Positions 60,952 through 64,000 of a stretch of 64,000 nt of DNA are shown one piece after another. A program made the position numbers and the translations under genes. The notes below the pieces were generated by a model. It made no database searches. It was not told the origin of the DNA and saw only the letters and a program-made list of their open reading frames with translations. Origin of the DNA: Pelagihabitans sp965238025 (lineage in GTDB: Bacteria; Bacteroidota; Bacteroidia; Flavobacteriales; Flavobacteriaceae); contig OZ250162.1 in the NCBI GenBank assembly GCA_965238025.1, forward strand, positions 1,922,001-1,986,000. Reading direction: 5' to 3'. Within the stretch, counting starts at the first letter, position 1, and every line of letters starts with the position of its first letter.

Positions 60952-63252
60952 ATGAAAAAAATCAAACAAATTATGGTCGTTGCCTTTTTAGTCATGGGCT
61001 TTCAGACGTATGCCCAGGATGTAACGGGAACCTGGAAAGGAAATTTAACGGTTCAGGGAACCGAAATGCCCCTACTGTTCAACCTAAGTGAAACTGATGG
61101 GGTACTTAGCAGTACTATGGACAGCCCTTCGCAAGGTGCTACCGACATTCCGATGGATGTCACGACTTTTACCGATAATACCCTCACTATCGAATTTAAA
61201 AAAGGCGGTATAAAATATATTGGCATGCTGAAGGATGATAAAGTGGAAGGCACTTTTTATCAGGGAGGAATGGAGCTTCCCTTAGTGCTTGAAAAATCTG
61301 AAAAAACTATTCCTGGTAACCCAGAACTACCAAGTTCGGATGAGGCCTTGACTCAATTGGCTGCCCTTGGCGAGGGTAATTTCACGTACTCGGTTGATGA
61401 TTATTTTGCCAAACCAAAAGCTTCGACCTTTAGATTTTCGCCTGATGGAAAATATATGTCCTATCGGGAGAAAGATGAAAATGGGAAAAGGCATGTTTTT
61501 GTCAAGGAAATTGCCTCTGGAGGTGTGAAAAAGGCCATTGAAGAGAAAGAAGAGTTAATACGAGGGTATGGTTGGGTGAATAATGGACGACTGGTTTATT
61601 TAATGGATAAGGGCGGTGATGAAAACTACCATGTATATGCGGTAAACCTTGATGGGAGTGACCAAAAAGACTTAACCCCTTTTGATGGGGTTAGAGCTCA
61701 ATTTAGTGAACTTTTAAAAGATGATAAAGATCATATCATTGTTCAAATGAACAAGAATAATCCACAGGTATTTGAACCATATAAGGTAAATGTGGTAACC
61801 GGGGAGATGGAACAACTTTATAAAAATGAAGACGCCGCAAACCCTATTATGGGTTACAGTTTTGATAAAGATGGAAAACTAAAAGGATTTACAAGAATAC
61901 GGGATGGGGTAGAGCAGGACATCTACTACGCAAAAGAAGATGGAGACTTCTCCTTGTTAAAAAGCCTGAATTGGAAGGATTCTTTCACCGTAGCACATTT
62001 TGATTATGCCACCGATTATCCCCATGACGCTTACGTAGTATCTAATTTAGAAAATGACAAGGCAGAAATATTGTTATACGATTTAAAAGAAGATAAGGTC
62101 ATTAAAAAGGTTTTTTCAAATGATGATTATGATGTATCGGACCTTTCCCTATCTAAAAAACGAAACTATGAACTTGATTACTTTAGTTATGAAGGAGATA
62201 AAGAAGTCATAGTTCCTGTAAGTGATTATTACAAAAAGTTGCATTCAAAATTTGAGACACACTTTGGGGGAAGACAATATAGCATCGTGGATTACACCGA
62301 TGATGAAAATAATTTGCTGATATATGTTTCCAGCGACAAATTATATGGCAAGTACTATTCGTATAATGTAGAAAAAGACGAATTTAAAGAACTCTTTGAC
62401 CTCATGCCGCAGTTAAAGGAAGAAGATATGGCCGAAATGCGCCCTATTACCTTCAAAAGTAGGGACGGACTTACCTTGCATGGTTATATTACCTTGCCAA
62501 AAGCGGCTGTTAACGGAGAAAAAGTTCCTGTTATTGTTAATCCACATGGTGGCCCACAAGGTATCCGGGACTCATGGGGTTTTAATCCTGAAGCCCAGCT
62601 TTTTGCCAGTAGGGGTTATGCAACCTTACAGGTGAACTTTAGAATTTCTGGAGGTTATGGAAGGGAGTTTTTAGAGTCGGGTTTTAAGCAAATCGGTAGA
62701 AAGGCAATGGATGATGTGGAAGATGGTCTGCAATATGTAATTGAACAAGGATGGGTAGATAAGGACAAGGCCGCGATCTATGGAGGAAGCCACGGCGGAT
62801 ACGCTGTTTTAAGAGGATTGACCAAGACACCAGATTTGTATGCTTGTGGAGTGGATTATGTAGGCGTTTCCAATCTATTTACCTTTATGGAAACCATACC
62901 TCCTTATTGGAAACCATACCTCAAAATCATAAAGGAAATCTGGTATGATGAGGATGTACCCGAAGAAAAGGCGATTATGGAGGAAGTCTCACCCGTATAT
63001 CAAATAGATAAGATCAAGAAACCTTTGTTCGTTGTACAGGGGGCCAATGATCCAAGAGTAAATATTGACGAATCGGATCAGATTGTAAAAGCGCTTAGGG
63101 ATAAAGGCTTTGATGTACCCTATATGGTCAAATATGACGAAGGCCATGGTTTTGGCAAGGAGGAAAACTCTCTTGCACTCTACAAATCAATGATGGGCTT
63201 TTATGCCAAACATTTGGGAACACAGGTGATATCCAAACCTATAAAAGATTAG
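60952..63252 (+). CDS. S9-family peptidase (prolyl oligopeptidase fold) with extra N-terminal beta domain
   Basis: A 766-aa secreted protease. The signal peptide is MKKIKQIMVVAFLVMGFQTY ending in AQ; the start at 60952 is preferred to the TTG at 60925. A ~95-residue beta-rich domain (VTGTWKGNLTVQG through GMLKDDKVEGTF) precedes a beta-propeller. The catalytic triad of the C-terminal hydrolase domain is Ser613 (YGGSHGGYAV), Asp700 (GANDPRV) and His732 (DEGHGFG). It likely cleaves peptides in the periplasm. It ends at a strong bidirectional terminator. Confidence 0.92.
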   Translation: MKKIKQIMVVAFLVMGFQTYAQDVTGTWKGNLTVQGTEMPLLFNLSETDGVLSSTMDSPSQGATDIPMDVTTFTDNTLTIEFKKGGIKYIGMLKDDKVEGTFYQGGMELPLVLEKSEKTIPGNPELPSSDEALTQLAALGEGNFTYSVDDYFAKPKASTFRFSPDGKYMSYREKDENGKRHVFVKEIASGGVKKAIEEKEELIRGYGWVNNGRLVYLMDKGGDENYHVYAVNLDGSDQKDLTPFDGVRAQFSELLKDDKDHIIVQMNKNNPQVFEPYKVNVVTGEMEQLYKNEDAANPIMGYSFDKDGKLKGFTRIRDGVEQDIYYAKEDGDFSLLKSLNWKDSFTVAHFDYATDYPHDAYVVSNLENDKAEILLYDLKEDKVIKKVFSNDDYDVSDLSLSKKRNYELDYFSYEGDKEVIVPVSDYYKKLHSKFETHFGGRQYSIVDYTDDENNLLIYVSSDKLYGKYYSYNVEKDEFKELFDLMPQLKEEDMAEMRPITFKSRDGLTLHGYITLPKAAVNGEKVPVIVNPHGGPQGIRDSWGFNPEAQLFASRGYATLQVNFRISGGYGREFLESGFKQIGRKAMDDVEDGLQYVIEQGWVDKDKAAIYGGSHGGYAVLRGLTKTPDLYACGVDYVGVSNLFTFMETIPPYWKPYLKIIKEIWYDEDVPEEKAIMEEVSPVYQIDKIKKPLFVVQGANDPRVNIDESDQIVKALRDKGFDVPYMVKYDEGHGFGKEENSLALYKSMMGFYAKHLGTQVISKPIKD

Positions 63253-63263
63253 GGATTAAGATA

Positions 63264-63295
63264 AAAAAGGGCTTCAAGAAATTGAAGCCCTTTTT
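63264..63295. terminator. Bidirectional rho-independent terminator
   Basis: A perfect 14-bp stem (AAAAAGGGCTTCAA / TTGAAGCCCTTTTT) with a GAAA loop lies between the convergent S9 peptidase and DoxX genes. Confidence 0.92.
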
Positions 63296-63315
63296 ACTAT
63301 TTATAAAGATTCGTG

Positions 63316-63690
63316 TTAACCGTTTAATAATTCTTGATACTGATTTCGATAACCAAAAAGTACAGCAATATTAAGTACCAATAAAACAATGGCACCTGCA
63401 CTATTTGCAGGGTCTAGGGTCGCATGAAATAGAACGGCACAAACCGAAACACTCATTAAGATCAACGCCATTAACGCACCAAATTTGTTAAAGATCAACG
63501 CCAGCCCGGCCAAGATTTCAACAAGGGCAACAAGTACCAATGTTTTACTGCTGCCTAGACCGCTAAAATAGGTGGCTGCATCCCCTGTAGGCGCTTCCAT
63601 GGGAATAAAATGAAAAAACTTATTGAGTCCGAAGACTAAAACGAAAAGGCCGAGAAGAATTCTCAGCACCATAAAAACTTTTGGATTCAT
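63316..63690 (-). CDS. DoxX-family membrane protein
   Basis: A 124-aa protein with four hydrophobic segments. LRILLGLFVLVFGLNKFFHFIP and LVALVEILAGLALIFNKFGA are typical of DoxX/DoxD-like proteins, which in other bacteria join thiol or redox membrane complexes. Function here is unknown. It converges with the S9 peptidase. Confidence 0.82.
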   Translation of the reverse strand: MNPKVFMVLRILLGLFVLVFGLNKFFHFIPMEAPTGDAATYFSGLGSSKTLVLVALVEILAGLALIFNKFGALMALILMSVSVCAVLFHATLDPANSAGAIVLLVLNIAVLFGYRNQYQELLNG

Positions 63691-63874
63691 ATGATATAGG
63701 TTTAGTTGTTATGTGATCAAAGTTAGTTAAAACACGATTACTCGGTCGAAAATTAACATGGAAACGAAACAAGGTCTAAATAAATTGTTATTAATTCTTT
63801 AAATTAGGGATGCTAATAAAATGGAAATATAGGTAACGGTACTTATAGCCATGCATTTGCCATAAAGAATGATG

Positions 63875-64000
63875 ATGAAACTAAAATATACCGTAATAGT
63901 CTTATTGGCATTATCGTTAGTGGGGTGTAATCAAAACAAGGAAATTAACAAGGAAGTTACCACCAAAAATGACTCTACCTATATTAAAGATTTTAATCAA
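63875..64000 (+). CDS. Lipoprotein, N-terminal part; 3' end outside window
   Basis: An open frame from ATG at 63875 to the window end (42 codons seen). It has a lipoprotein signal (VIVLLALSLVGC) with Cys at residue 18 and Asn/Lys-rich sequence after it. Two more in-frame ATGs lie directly upstream (63869 and 63872), so the exact start is open. No family can be named from this part. Confidence 0.65.
   Translation, partial: MKLKYTVIVLLALSLVGCNQNKEINKEVTTKNDSTYIKDFNQ

Overview
The window reads as a chromosomal segment of a marine-type member of the Flavobacteriaceae (Bacteroidota). This is an inference from several things seen together: moderately AT-rich DNA, promoters of the flavobacterial kind (TTG, about 17-24 nt, TAnnTTTG) rather than sigma70 promoters, weak Shine-Dalgarno signals, DUF6089/uppS/bamA/ompH/ompH gene order, tig-clpP-clpX, a folK-deoxynucleoside kinase fusion, an HPRT-adenylate kinase fusion, a GG-leader peptide of the Bacteroidetes type, and a TssD tube protein of the T6SS-iii (Bacteroidetes) kind. 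No genus can be assigned from sequence reading alone.

Layout. 1-11 kb is housekeeping: the end of a TesB-type thioesterase, tRNA-Leu and tRNA-Gly, mutS, a SpoU-type RNA methyltransferase behind a 7-bp microsatellite, folK-dNK, sppA, a queuosine-precursor transporter and a large AsmA protein whose 3' end has been tandemly duplicated. 11.2-14 kb is a compact accessory cassette: a TssD (Hcp-like) tube protein with a C-terminal extension, a two-part protein ending in a metzincin zinc-protease motif, and a lipoprotein that could be its immunity partner. 14-20 kb holds DUF2797, GH3, a membrane-anchored AraC regulator, and two promoters of identical architecture carrying an imperfectly shared inverted repeat, which drive a lipoprotein gene and a beta-barrel/lipoprotein unit (the last gene broken). 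20-35 kb is core: clpX, clpP, tig, an SGNH lipoprotein, pdxJ, nadK, and the envelope operon DUF6089-uppS-bamA-ompH-skp.

35.3-43.1 kb is a peptide natural-product (bacteriocin-like) locus. A divergent AT-rich spacer with palindromes separates a leftward operon (C39-peptidase ABC exporter, HlyD adaptor, GT2/GT7-type glycosyltransferase, lantibiotic-dehydratase C-terminal-like protein) from a rightward pair (a 63-aa GG-leader precursor with six core cysteines, and a C39-like/VKOR/thioredoxin disulfide-forming protein). Taken together this suggests a secreted, disulfide-bonded, possibly glycosylated peptide.

43-64 kb returns to metabolism and regulation: a glycosyltransferase, a methyltransferase, a KASIII-like enzyme, gcvP, a UbiA-like membrane protein, an ECF sigma factor with a small coupled Cys-rich protein, a rhodanese lipoprotein, a GbsR/MarR regulator with two copies of a 20-bp palindrome controlling itself and a membrane protein-methyltransferase unit, a frameshifted DUF6263-like gene, an M3 peptidase, purE-purK, HPRT-adenylate kinase, a HEAT-repeat protein, obgE, an S9 peptidase, DoxX and the start of a lipoprotein. 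No insertion sequence, prophage, CRISPR array or rRNA gene was seen.
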